Assembly: GCF_001718315.1 (NCBI RefSeq)
Contig: NZ_CP013363.1
Span: forward strand, 2,170,001 to 2,234,000
DNA: 64,000 nucleotides
DNA from: Burkholderia diffusa
Lineage (GTDB): Bacteria > Pseudomonadota > Gammaproteobacteria > Burkholderiales > Burkholderiaceae
Direction: 5' to 3'
Made by a program: the position numbers and the translations under genes. Below are positions 33,965-43,580 of the stretch, piece by piece (positions within the stretch are counted from its first letter, which is position 1; every line of letters begins with the position of its first letter). The notes under the pieces are model-generated. The model worked only from the letters and a program-made list of their open reading frames with translations. It was not told where the DNA came from and did no database searches.

Positions 33965-36163
33965 GTGAATCGCTTCGTGTCGTTTCTCCGAGACCTGTGG
34001 CTTCGCTGCCGCGTCGGAGCCCGCGTGCTGGGCGCCGGCGCGTGGCATCGCCTGCGTCATCCGACGCGTCGCGGCGTCGCGCTAACGCTCGCCGCCATAC
34101 CGGTGCTCGGGCTGCTGACTCTGCTCGCGTTCGTCCCGTTTACGCCGAGCATCGGCGACATCCGCAAGGCGCGCATCGACCGCCCGGCGCGCGTGCTGTC
34201 GGCCGACGGTCAGCTGATCGCCGAATTCCGGCCCGTCAACCGCGAGTGGGTGCCGCTCAAGCAGATCTCTCCGCACATGGTCGACGCACTGATCGCGACC
34301 GAAGACCACCGCTTCTACGCGCATCACGGCATCGACTGGCGCCGCACGCTCGCCGCCGGGCTGCACACGTTCTCGGGCAGCCGCCAGGGCGGCTCGACGA
34401 TCACGCAGCAGCTCGCGCGCAATCTGTATCCGGACGAAGTCGGCCGCGCGCCGACGCTCACGCGCAAGGTGAAGGAGCTGATCACCGCATTCAAGATCGA
34501 GACGGTGTACAGCAAGGATGAAATTCTCGAAACCTACCTGAACACGGTGCCGTTCCTGTACAACGCGTACGGCGTCGAGATGGCCGCGCGCACCTATTTC
34601 GGCAAGTCGGCGGACCAGCTCGACATCGTCGAAAGCGCGACGCTCGTCGGGATGCTGAAGGGCAACAGCTACTACAACCCTGTGCTGAACCCGGAGCGCG
34701 CGGTGCAGCGCCGCAACATCGTGCTCGCCCGGATGGCTTCGATGGGCATGCTGTCGCCGCGGCAGCTCGCGCAGTTGCAGCGCCGGCCGCTGCGCGTCGA
34801 CTTCGAACCGCAGACCGCGCAGCCCGGTCCCGCCCCTCACTTCGCGGTGCAGTTGCGCAAGTGGCTGATCGCATGGGCGGACCGCAACAACTACGATCTC
34901 TACGCCGACGGCCTCGTCGTGCGCACGACGCTCGATGCGCAGTTGCAGGACATGGCGACGCAAGCGCTGACGCAGCAGACTGATCGCCTGCAGGTGATCG
35001 CCGATAGCGCATGGCGCAACCCGTCCGGCTGCGGGCTGCGCAACGACCTGTTCCGCGGCTTCATCCGGCAGACACCCGACTATCGCGCCGCGCGCGATGC
35101 CGGGCTCGCCGATGCGGCGGCGCTGAAGCTGCTCGGCGCGAATCGTGCGTTCATCCGCGCGTTGTGCGAGCGCAAGACGCAGGTACAAGCCGGCTTCGTC
35201 GCGATCGATCCGCGCAACGGCGCGATTCGCGCATGGGTCGGCAGCCCCGACTTCGGCAGCGAGCCGTTCGATCACGTCGTGCAGGCGCGGCGCCAGCCGG
35301 GCTCGACGTTCAAACCGTTCGTCTATGGCGCCGCGTTCGCGGACGGCATGCGGCCGAGCGATACGTTCGTCGATCGTCCTGTCGCGATCCCGATCGGCGC
35401 GCACGCGGTGTGGCACCCGACCGATGCCGAACCGCCGACGGACGCGCCGATGACGCTGCGCGACGCGCTTGCGCTGTCGCGCAATCGCATCACTGCGCAG
35501 GTGATGCAGCGCGAAGGCGCGGCCCGGGTCGCGCAGCTCGCGCGCGCGATGGGCGTGCGCGACAGCACGCTCGACGCGGTGCCGTCGCTCGCGCTCGGCA
35601 CGAGCCCCGTCACGCTGAAGGAAATGGTGTCCGCGTACGGCACGATCGCGAACCGCGGCGTGTACGTCGCGCCGCAGATGATCACGCGCATCGAGGATCG
35701 CGACGGCAAGGTGCTCGCCGCGTTCGGCAGCGCGCCGCCCGAACGCGCGCTGCCGGTGGCCGCGGCACAGACGCTGGTCGACGTGATGCGCGGCGTCGTC
35801 GATTACGGGACCGGCGCCGACATCCGCTCGCGCTACGGAATTCGCATCGACGTCGCAGGCAAGACCGGCACGACGCAGGACAACACGGACGGCTGGTTCA
35901 TCCTGATGCATCCGCAACTGGTGGCCGGCGCCTGGGTCGGCTTCGACGACGGCAGCGTGACGCTGCGCAGCGACTACTGGGGTGCGGGTGCGCACAGCGC
36001 GCTGCCGATCGTCGGCTCGTTCTACGATGCGGCGCTGCGGGCGCGCGCGATCGATCCGCATGCGCAGTTCTCGCCCGACTTCCGGCCGCGCAGTGCACCG
36101 GCGCCGGCACCGAGGCGGCGTCCGCACCCCGGGTTGTTCGACTGGCTGAAAATCTTCCGCTGA
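33965..36163 (+). CDS. Class A penicillin-binding protein (transglycosylase/transpeptidase)
   Basis: A 732-residue bifunctional peptidoglycan synthase with a cytoplasmic tail and one membrane segment at about 39-58. The GT51 glycosyltransferase domain has Glu113 in IATEDHRFYAHHGID and GSRQGGSTITQQLARNL. The transpeptidase domain has Ser447 and Lys450 in QPGSTFKPF, the SRN triplet, and AGKTGTTQDNTDGWF. All catalytic motifs are present. The start codon is GTG and no ribosome-binding site is obvious. The C-terminal tail is Pro/Ala/Arg-rich. Length fits PBP1-like proteins; the exact orthologue is not assigned. Confidence 0.9.
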   Translation: MNRFVSFLRDLWLRCRVGARVLGAGAWHRLRHPTRRGVALTLAAIPVLGLLTLLAFVPFTPSIGDIRKARIDRPARVLSADGQLIAEFRPVNREWVPLKQISPHMVDALIATEDHRFYAHHGIDWRRTLAAGLHTFSGSRQGGSTITQQLARNLYPDEVGRAPTLTRKVKELITAFKIETVYSKDEILETYLNTVPFLYNAYGVEMAARTYFGKSADQLDIVESATLVGMLKGNSYYNPVLNPERAVQRRNIVLARMASMGMLSPRQLAQLQRRPLRVDFEPQTAQPGPAPHFAVQLRKWLIAWADRNNYDLYADGLVVRTTLDAQLQDMATQALTQQTDRLQVIADSAWRNPSGCGLRNDLFRGFIRQTPDYRAARDAGLADAAALKLLGANRAFIRALCERKTQVQAGFVAIDPRNGAIRAWVGSPDFGSEPFDHVVQARRQPGSTFKPFVYGAAFADGMRPSDTFVDRPVAIPIGAHAVWHPTDAEPPTDAPMTLRDALALSRNRITAQVMQREGAARVAQLARAMGVRDSTLDAVPSLALGTSPVTLKEMVSAYGTIANRGVYVAPQMITRIEDRDGKVLAAFGSAPPERALPVAAAQTLVDVMRGVVDYGTGADIRSRYGIRIDVAGKTGTTQDNTDGWFILMHPQLVAGAWVGFDDGSVTLRSDYWGAGAHSALPIVGSFYDAALRARAIDPHAQFSPDFRPRSAPAPAPRRRPHPGLFDWLKIFR

Positions 36164-36181
36164 CCAGTGCGCGACAACGAT

Positions 36182-36203
36182 GCTTCGTTTACCTGAACGA
36201 AGC
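36182..36203 (+). terminator. Hairpin after the penicillin-binding protein gene
   Basis: An 8-bp perfect stem (36182-36189 with 36196-36203) and a 6-base loop, 18 bases after the stop. There is no T-run, so it may stabilise the message end rather than terminate by itself. Confidence 0.35.
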
Positions 36204-36374
36204 GATCCGGGCACGCGCCGCGTATCGCGTTCCGCGGCTACACGTTGTTCGCTTTCGCGGGTGAGCTGCGTCAACTCCGGAGCGATGCGCCGGCCGACAA
36301 CGCGCCCAAGCCGGTCGCAAGCGTCGCCGCGAGCGCATCGAAAGTCCTTCGTCGCATCGTCGGGCCGGCTGTCA

Positions 36375-37520
36375 TCAGTCCGCCGTGTCGCCGCTCTTCG
36401 GAAGCTTCGACCATGCATTGCGCCCCGGCGCCGGCGACCATGCCGGACGCGTCTTGCGCGCGCTGTCGATCACCACCAGGTAGCGGCCGGCGATCGGCGT
36501 GATGTCGCGATCGCGGCGCAACACCCACAATGATTTGCCGGCCTCCACACGCGCCTGATAGTCGTCGTCGAGGAGGCCGTGCCGGTCCAGGAACGTGTTC
36601 AGCGAAGCAGGAATCCGCACGCACCCTTTCGAGTGCCGGATGCCGAGCAGCGGCTCGAGGCGATCGGGATCGGTCGCGTGCATCTGGAAGCGCATCGGCG
36701 ACTTGCCGCCCTTGCCCCAGCCCCGCTCGCCGTCCACCCAGCCGAAGTCGTAGATGCGCATGTCGCGCACGCCGTAGCCGCGAATGCCGTTGTCGTTCGT
36801 CGTGCCTTCCGCGCGGAAGTCCATGTTGTCGGGTGAGTGGTGGAACACGCCGAGCGGCGTCAGGAAGTGATCGTATTTGCCGGGCCAGCCGGTGCCGACC
36901 GGCGACGCGCCGATCATCAGCCACGCGTTGGACGGCGTCGCGCGGAAGTAGATGAACAGCGCCTGCACGTTCGGTGCGCGGTCGACCATCGCGACGTATT
37001 CGCCGGCCAGGTCGCCGAGATCCGCGTCGGCGAGCGCATTCTGAAGGCGGACACCATACGCGCGCTGCTCGCTCGCGGGCACGTTCAGGCGTCGCGTGAC
37101 TTCCTGCGTGAAGCGCTTGCGCATGTCGATCGCACGCTCGGTCGCGTTCTTCGCCTCGTCCGCCGACAGCGGCGGGTGCCGGCGCGGCGGCGTCGGCGCG
37201 GGTGCCTCGGCCTCGCTTGCCAGTGTGCCGGATGCGGCCGACGCAGCCGATGCCGGGGAAACCGTGGACGCGGCCGATGCCCCCGATGCCCCCGATGCGC
37301 CGCTGACAGGTGACGCATGCGCCGGCGAAGCCGGATGCGCGGCCGAAGCGGTCGATGACGAAGACGTGGCAGTGGCCGACGGCACGTCGGACGCGGCCAC
37401 GGCCGGCCGCGCGACAAGAACGGGGATCGGGACAGCGGCCGCCAGCCAAACATACGTGGCGACCGCGAGGGAACGGCAACGCGGCTTGGGCAACCGCCGC
37501 GTCAGGTCGGAGAGCATCAT
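36375..37520 (-). CDS. YkuD-type L,D-transpeptidase, exported
   Basis: A 381-residue exported protein. An N-terminal membrane segment (LAVATYVWLAAAVPIPVLVA) is followed by a long Ala/Ser/Gly-rich low-complexity linker, then the YkuD domain. The active site is HSKGCVRIP, which holds the cysteine that cross-links or anchors peptidoglycan through mDAP. Earlier NGIRGYGVRDMRIYDFGW and PLGVFHHSPDN also fit the domain. The linker is encoded partly by 9-bp tandem repeats. The start was set at 37520 (MMLSDL); an upstream start at 37571 is possible. The nearby penicillin-binding protein suggests a cell-wall locus. Confidence 0.78.
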   Translation of the reverse strand: MMLSDLTRRLPKPRCRSLAVATYVWLAAAVPIPVLVARPAVAASDVPSATATSSSSTASAAHPASPAHASPVSGASGASGASAASTVSPASAASAASGTLASEAEAPAPTPPRRHPPLSADEAKNATERAIDMRKRFTQEVTRRLNVPASEQRAYGVRLQNALADADLGDLAGEYVAMVDRAPNVQALFIYFRATPSNAWLMIGASPVGTGWPGKYDHFLTPLGVFHHSPDNMDFRAEGTTNDNGIRGYGVRDMRIYDFGWVDGERGWGKGGKSPMRFQMHATDPDRLEPLLGIRHSKGCVRIPASLNTFLDRHGLLDDDYQARVEAGKSLWVLRRDRDITPIAGRYLVVIDSARKTRPAWSPAPGRNAWSKLPKSGDTAD

Positions 37521-37819
37521 GCGATCGAAGCCATCGGCCGATCCGGCCGCCGCACGTGGCGAACGGCGCATCTGCCGCGCGAGCCATCGACACGCCGGTC
37601 ACACGCATGTGCCCGGCGCCGACGCCTCTTCGCGGTGGAGCCGTTCGCACTGCAACGCGTTCGGCCAATGGCGGCTAATGAGTCGTCAGGTCTTTCATTC
37701 TACCCGCGCGGACACGAATCGGCAGGGCCGCCCCCTCCCGGTTTCGCGGTGGTCTTGCGCTTCGTCACGCCTTGTTTCAACTCGTTGCCGCATGCGACAT
37801 GCGAGTGCGCCACCCGCGT

Positions 37820-39238
37820 CTACTTCGAAATGGTTTCGAGCGCGATGCCTTTTGTACGCGGCCCCATGAGCCCGATCGCGGCCATCACGATCGCCATCGC
37901 GCCGGCGATGAACGCGAATACGCCGAACGTACCGAAGCCCTTCAGCACGGCCGCGATCACGAACGACGAGAAGATCGCCGAGAAGCGGCTCCATGAATAG
38001 ACGAAGCCCACCGCGCGCGCACGGATCGACGTCGGGAACAGCTCGGCCTGATATGCGTGGAAGCTATACGACATGATGTTGCTGGCGAGCGTAAGACCGA
38101 TGCCGAGTACGATCAGGAACGCGCCGACTGTCGTCTGGCTGAACAGCAGCCCGCAGACGACGATCGCCGCCGCCATCGCGACGATCACCGACTTGCGCTC
38201 GAAGCGGTCGGCGATCACGAGGCCGATCAGCGGGCCGAGCGGCGCCGCGAGCGCGATCACGCTCGAATACATGAGGCTCGACGTGATCGTGATGCCCTGC
38301 TTGATCAGCAGCGTCGGCACCCAGTTCGCGAAGCCGTAGAAGCCGACCGTCTGGAACACGTTGAAGATCGTCATCATGATCGTGCGGCTGCGATATGGCG
38401 GCACCCACATGTCGCGGAAGCTGCCGCGCGGCGGTACCGGCTCGGCAGGCGCGGGCGGCGGCAGCGGCCGGCCGTATTCGGCTTCGACCTTCGCCTCGAG
38501 TGCGCGCATGATGCGATCGGCTTCGTCGACGCGCCCCTGCTGCGCGAGCCAGCGCGGGCTCTCGGGCAACGCGCGGCGAATCCACCACACGAACAGCGCG
38601 CCGTGCGCGCCGATCAGCACGACCCAACGCCAGCCGTCGAGGCCGAGCGGTGCATGCGGCACGAGCAGGTACGCGAGGAACGCGACGACCGGCACCGCGA
38701 CGAACCCGACCGCCTGCTCGCACGCGAACGCACGACCGCGGATCTGCTTCGGCACGAGCTCGGAGATGTATGTGCCGATCGTCACCATCTCGACGCCGAG
38801 GCCGAGACCGACGACGAAGCGCCAGAAGTTCAACCCGCCCGCCGTGTCCTGGAATGCCATCACGACGTTGGCGGCGGTGTACCACAACAGCGACCACGTG
38901 AAGATCGCCCGGCGACCGAAGCGGTCCGCGAGGAAGCCGCATGCGATCGTGCCGATGAAAAGGCCGGAGAACAACGCGGCGATGAAGCTCGCGACGCCCG
39001 TGGTGCCGAACAGGCCGTGCGTCGTCGCGGACAGGATCCCGCTTTTCACGAGGCCCGGCGCGACGTAGCCGCTATACAGCAGATCGTAGAGTTCGAAGAA
39101 AAAGCCGAGGCTCAGCAGCACGACGAGCTTCCAGACGCTGCGGGTCGGCGGCAGGCGATCGAGGCGGGCTGAAATCGAGCCGGCGTCGATGGAAGAGAAC
39201 GAGGCGGCTGCCTGTGGAAAGCTGTCCGTTGAGACCAT
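37820..39238 (-). CDS. MFS transporter, sugar/metabolite:H+ symporter type
   Basis: A 472-residue inner-membrane transporter with about 12 hydrophobic segments. LSLGFFFELYDLLYSGYVAP opens the first helix with the acidic pair typical of the SV2/AAHS branch. CGFLADRFGRRAIF is the MFS loop 2-3 signature, VEMVTIGTYISELVPKQIRG marks helix 4, and ALPESPRWLAQQGRVDEAD is the sugar-porter loop. Related proteins carry dicarboxylates, aromatic acids or sugars, and the substrate here is not determined. AGGAG lies about 10 bases upstream of the start. The gene stands alone. Confidence 0.85.
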   Translation of the reverse strand: MVSTDSFPQAAASFSSIDAGSISARLDRLPPTRSVWKLVVLLSLGFFFELYDLLYSGYVAPGLVKSGILSATTHGLFGTTGVASFIAALFSGLFIGTIACGFLADRFGRRAIFTWSLLWYTAANVVMAFQDTAGGLNFWRFVVGLGLGVEMVTIGTYISELVPKQIRGRAFACEQAVGFVAVPVVAFLAYLLVPHAPLGLDGWRWVVLIGAHGALFVWWIRRALPESPRWLAQQGRVDEADRIMRALEAKVEAEYGRPLPPPAPAEPVPPRGSFRDMWVPPYRSRTIMMTIFNVFQTVGFYGFANWVPTLLIKQGITITSSLMYSSVIALAAPLGPLIGLVIADRFERKSVIVAMAAAIVVCGLLFSQTTVGAFLIVLGIGLTLASNIMSYSFHAYQAELFPTSIRARAVGFVYSWSRFSAIFSSFVIAAVLKGFGTFGVFAFIAGAMAIVMAAIGLMGPRTKGIALETISK

Positions 39239-39656
39239 CTTGGTCGTGTCTCCTGATCGTGTCGTGTGTTGTTGTCCGGCGGCCAACGGGCCACCGTCGG
39301 GCGATTCGCTGCATTGTACCGGCACGCCGCGCGGCCCGCGTGGCATGGCGAACCGGTTCGGACACCCCACTTTCGCGCCGAATATTGTGTAAATTCCGTA
39401 ACCGTCTGTCGGATCTGTAAGGTGCGCCGCCGCCGCGATGTTCCGCTACCGGAGTGCGGAAGCGATCGTCTCGCCCCCGCCGGCAAGGGCCTGCGGGCCA
39501 TTGCACGCCCGCGCGCGCGCCGCGGTACCGCGGCAGGCAGCGCGCATCATCGGCAGCGCCGCGGCCGCCATGCCCCGGTAACATGCTACCGGGCCAACTC
39601 CCGGCTTCCGGGGCGCCTTCCGGCACCCGGCATTGTCGGCAAAACGTAAGCATTCC
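39239..39656. other. Divergent intergenic region between the MFS and MscS genes
   Basis: About 418 bases. It should hold both promoters, but no convincing -35/-10 pair was identified. The right part has a hairpin (CCCGGTA 39574-39580 with TACCGGG 39587-39593, loop of six) 64 bases before the channel gene, which may lie in its 5' untranslated region. Confidence 0.45.
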
Positions 39657-42101
39657 ATGTCCATACAACGACTATCCACGTACGCACGCCGAATCGCGCT
39701 GTTCGCACTGCTGCAGATCGCGGCGATCGCGACCGCGTCGGCGTTTCCGGCGGCCGCGTCCGCACCGGGCGCGAGCGCCGTCGGCGTCACCGTGCCAACG
39801 ATTTCGCTCAGCGACGCCGTTGCGCAACTCAAGCAGATGCAGGGACAACAGGACCGCATCAAGCAGCAGACGTCGAACGCGACCAACAGCAAGGAGCTCG
39901 ACGAGCTCGGCGACGCGACCCAGGAACTGAGCGCCGACGTCGACAAGCTGCAGAGCCAGCTCGCGCCGCAACGCACGCAGGTCCAGGCGCAACTCGACGT
40001 ACTCGGCCCGCCGCCGGCGCCGGGCGCATCGCCCGAAACACCCGCCGTCGAACAGCAGCGGGCGACGTTGAACGCGCGCAAGGCGCAGATCGACGCGGCG
40101 CTGAAGCAGGCCGCCGACCAGAAGGCCAACCTCGCGAACCTGAACGACCAGTTCTCGAAGCTGCACCGCGGCCTGCTGAAGAACCAGCTCGCGTTCCGCT
40201 CCGGCAGCATCTTCGGCGCGCAGTTCTGGATGCCGCTGTTCCATCTGTCGCCGGACGACGTGCAGCGGCTCGACGATTTCAACGACGAGCTGCGCGACAT
40301 GCTGCGCTCGTCCTGGATACCCGGCCAGCGCGCGCTCACCACGCTGCTGATGATCGCCGCGCTCGCGGTCTGGCTCGGCGGCCGCCGCATCGTCGAACGC
40401 GGGCTGGCATGGTTCTGCCTGAACCGCCTGCCGCCCACCCGGCTGCGCCGCAGCGCGCTGGCGCTGGCGACGGCGTTCTCGACGCTGCTCGCGACCGCGG
40501 TCGCCGTCCAGATCCTCTATCTCGCGCTCGCCCGTCACGCCGAGCTCACGTCGTCGATGACCGATCTGTGGGACCAGTTCGCGAAGCTCGCCGTGACTTG
40601 CGCGCTGATCGCGGGCCTCGGCCGCGCGCTGCTCTGCACGAAGCATCCGTCGTGGCGCCTGCCCGCGCTCGCCGATCCCGTCGCGCTCGCGATGAAGCCG
40701 TTCCCCGGTGTGCTGGCCGCGCTGCTGCTGATGTCCGGCACGCTCGAGTCGATCAACCGGATCGTTGATACCAGCCTGTCCGTCACGCTGTTCGGCCGTG
40801 GCATCGTCTCGCTCGTCGTCGCGCTGACTGTCGGCGCGTCGATCCTGCGCGCGAATCGCGTACGCAGCGCACTCGCGGCATCCGGCGAGGCGCCCGAGGA
40901 CCGCTCGACGCTGGCGGGGTTGATCCATGCGGGCGTCACGCTGGCGATCGTCGTGTCGCTCTGCGCGCTGTTGATCGGCTACATCACGGTCGCGCGCTTC
41001 ATCACGTACGAGCTCGTGTGGTTCGAGATCGTGCTGTGCAGCGTCTACATCATGACGCAGCTGACGCGCGACGCGAGCGAAAGCCTGTTCTCCGCGAACC
41101 TGTCGACCGGCAAGCAGATCAAGCACCTGTTCGCGCTCGACGACCGGCATCTCGACCAGGCCCACACCGTCGTGTCCGGCCTCGGCACGAGCCTGCTGAT
41201 GCTGGTCGCGGCGATCGCTTTGCTGACGGGCGGTTTCGGCACGACACCGAGCGACCTGCTCGACAGCGCGGTCGCGATGATCGGCGGCCAGCGGCTGCAG
41301 AGCCTGAACATCATGCCGGACCGGATCATGAACGCGGTGATCGGGTTCGCGATCGGCTTCTACCTGCTGCGCTCGGTGCGCCGGTGGCTCGACAGCGAAT
41401 TCATGCCGGCACTCGGCATGGATGCGGGGATGCGCGTGTCGCTGATCACGCTGTTCACCAACGTCGGCTACGTGTTGCTCGTGCTGATGACGCTGGGGCT
41501 GCTCGGCGTCAGATGGAGCAACCTCGCATGGATCGTCAGCGCGCTGTCGGTCGGTATCGGTTTCGGCCTGCAGGAGATCGTGAAGAACTTCGTGTCGGGC
41601 CTGATCCTGCTGACCGAGCGGCCGGTCAAGGTGGGCGACATGGTCAGCATCGCGGGTGTCGAAGGCGACATCCGCCGCATCAACGTGCGCGCGACCGAGA
41701 TCCAGCTCAGCGACCGCTCAACCGTGATCGTGCCGAATTCGCAGCTGATCTCGCAGAACGTGCGCAACGTGACGATGGGCAACAGCACGCAGGGCGTCGC
41801 GACGCTGATGCTGACGTTCCCGCTGAACACCGACCCCGAGCAGGTGCGCGACCTGCTGCTCGATGCATATCGCGAGCATCCGGCGATTCTCGACAAGCCG
41901 GCGCCGTCGGTCACGTTCAGCCAGCTGGCACCCGACGGGATCACGCTGAGCGTCACGGGCTACGTGGCGAGCCCGCGAATCGCAAGCTCGACGAAGAGCG
42001 ATCTGCTATTCGAGATCCTGAAACGGCTGCGCGCCGCGCAGATCACTCTGTCGAGTCCGCAGATGCTGGTTGTGCAGAATATGCCGCCGGCGGAGAAATG
42101 A
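39657..42101 (+). CDS. MscS-type mechanosensitive channel with DUF3772 domain
   Basis: An 814-residue channel of the large MscS group that releases solutes on osmotic downshock. The order is a signal peptide (ALLQIAAIATASAFP) and a periplasmic coiled-coil-rich region (QLKQMQGQQDRIKQQ and onward). The DUF3772 segment follows (NQLAFRSGSIFGAQFWMPLF), then about ten membrane segments. The conserved MscS pore and beta domain has VGIGFGLQEIVKNFVSGLIL, ERPVKVGDMVSIAGVEGD and RSTVIVPNSQLISQ. It resembles YbiO/MscK-class proteins in layout. It is convergent with the type I secretion operon. Confidence 0.88.
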   Translation: MSIQRLSTYARRIALFALLQIAAIATASAFPAAASAPGASAVGVTVPTISLSDAVAQLKQMQGQQDRIKQQTSNATNSKELDELGDATQELSADVDKLQSQLAPQRTQVQAQLDVLGPPPAPGASPETPAVEQQRATLNARKAQIDAALKQAADQKANLANLNDQFSKLHRGLLKNQLAFRSGSIFGAQFWMPLFHLSPDDVQRLDDFNDELRDMLRSSWIPGQRALTTLLMIAALAVWLGGRRIVERGLAWFCLNRLPPTRLRRSALALATAFSTLLATAVAVQILYLALARHAELTSSMTDLWDQFAKLAVTCALIAGLGRALLCTKHPSWRLPALADPVALAMKPFPGVLAALLLMSGTLESINRIVDTSLSVTLFGRGIVSLVVALTVGASILRANRVRSALAASGEAPEDRSTLAGLIHAGVTLAIVVSLCALLIGYITVARFITYELVWFEIVLCSVYIMTQLTRDASESLFSANLSTGKQIKHLFALDDRHLDQAHTVVSGLGTSLLMLVAAIALLTGGFGTTPSDLLDSAVAMIGGQRLQSLNIMPDRIMNAVIGFAIGFYLLRSVRRWLDSEFMPALGMDAGMRVSLITLFTNVGYVLLVLMTLGLLGVRWSNLAWIVSALSVGIGFGLQEIVKNFVSGLILLTERPVKVGDMVSIAGVEGDIRRINVRATEIQLSDRSTVIVPNSQLISQNVRNVTMGNSTQGVATLMLTFPLNTDPEQVRDLLLDAYREHPAILDKPAPSVTFSQLAPDGITLSVTGYVASPRIASSTKSDLLFEILKRLRAAQITLSSPQMLVVQNMPPAEK

Positions 42102-42152
42102 ACAAAGACGGCCGGTCGCGTCCGGCGGTTATCGCGCCGACCGTCTCGGGTA

Positions 42153-43564
42153 CTACCGAAATGCCCATCGGCCGATGATGCCGGCGCTGGCAAACAGCCG
42201 AAGCCGCGCTGCCTCCCACTCGGCCAGTGTTCGCACCCGTTCCTGGCGGGCGTCGGCAAGCGCCGCTTGCGCCGACAGCAGTTCGAGAATGTCTCCCGCG
42301 CCTAGCGCGTAACGATTGCGCGCCGATGTCAGCGCCGCTTCCGCAGCAGCCAGTAAGCGTGCAGACGCGTCCAGGTTGTCCGCTGTCATCTCCGCATCGG
42401 CGTGCGCCTTCAGCACGTCACGAAAAATCTGCTGCTGCGTATCGAGAAGCTGTGCCTCTGCCAGCTCAGCTTGAGCTTGCGCGTCGCGAATCCGATACGT
42501 GCGAGAAAAGCCGTCAAAGAACGGAATCGTCAAAGTCAGACCGATGCTGGTCTGCGTCGCCCGCACTGACTGCAGCCCCTGATTCGGATAACCGTTCCGC
42601 GACAGCGTACCGCTTAAATCGAGGGTCGGCATTCCGTCGGACCGCATGACCGTGACCTTCTCTTGCGCGGCCTTCCATTTGGCCCGCGCTGCCCGGATCT
42701 CAGGGTGAGAAACTTCGGCCGCGCGAAGCCAGTCGCTTAGCTGGCGCTCCGCCTCCAGCGCAGCCGGTACGACCGCTTCCTCGACTTCAGCGCGCGTGCC
42801 GACGGGCAGACCGGTCGCAAAGACCAGTTCAGCGCGGGCCCGAGCCATCTCTCCGCTCGCTCGCCGCGCAGCTAGTAACGCCTTGGCCAACGCCGTTTCC
42901 GCCTGTAATACGTCTGCTCGGGATGCAACGCCCCTGGCCAGCCGCTTGCGCGATGCGCGCAACGTCGATTCCGCTAAAGTCGCAGATTCGGTCCGCGCTG
43001 CAAAAGCCGCTTGTGCATTCTGAACATCGAAATAGCTGCCGATGACATCCACGACTGCCTTTTGCATCACTGCGTCGTGGCCCGCCAACGCTGCGGTCAG
43101 TAGTTGTTGCGCAGCCGCGCCGTTTGCAGTCCGTCCACCAAAATCGAGTAGCCGCCAGTTCAACGTCGCGTTCGACGTTCGACCGACGCCGCGCGAATTC
43201 ATCGATGGTGCATCAGGGTATCGGTTGTAAGTCGTCAGTTGGCTGATCGCCCCGTTGACGGTGGGGAGCCACGCCGATCTGGCTTCGCCCACCGCAGCGG
43301 CCTGGATCTTGATCGATGCCCACGCCGCTCGAATACGAGGGTTGTGGCATAGCGCAAGATCGACCGCATTACCAATCGTCAGCAGCTTCGCCGGGCCATT
43401 CGACGACGCGCATACAACAGGCATGTCGTCGCCCGGTAATCGTTGCCCCACATCCAGGACCGTGGACGGGTCAGCAGCGGATCGGTCAGGCCATCCGGAA
43501 AACCGCGTGTTTCGGCATTGGATGCAACTGAAACAAACATCAGGCCGCAGATCCACGGACACAC
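42153..43564 (-). CDS. TolC-family outer-membrane factor of the type I system, probable frameshift
   Basis: This encodes the outer-membrane tunnel for the RTX exporter. The main frame gives a TolC-like protein: LLTIGNAVDLALCHNPRIRA, NWRLLDFGGRTANGA, then a mirrored second half with LTIPFFDGFSRTYRIRDAQ and ARNRYALGAGDILELL. The signal peptide is in a different frame: from GTG 43564 it reads CPWICGLMFVSVASNA, then continues to DGLTDPLL. It joins the main frame (PSTVLDVGQRLPGDD) only if one base is added at the GGG run 43468-43470. Without that base, the main frame from GTG 43562 has no signal peptide and the product would not reach the outer membrane. This is either a real inactivating frameshift or a sequencing error. 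TAGGAG lies at the end of the adaptor gene. Confidence 0.75.
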
Positions 43565-43580
43565 GGGAACTTTCAAACTC

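Noticed and set aside
34082..36418. Long minus-strand open frame opposite the penicillin-binding protein
   Set aside because: The plus strand encodes all catalytic motifs of a class A penicillin-binding protein. The minus frame is a low-complexity shadow.
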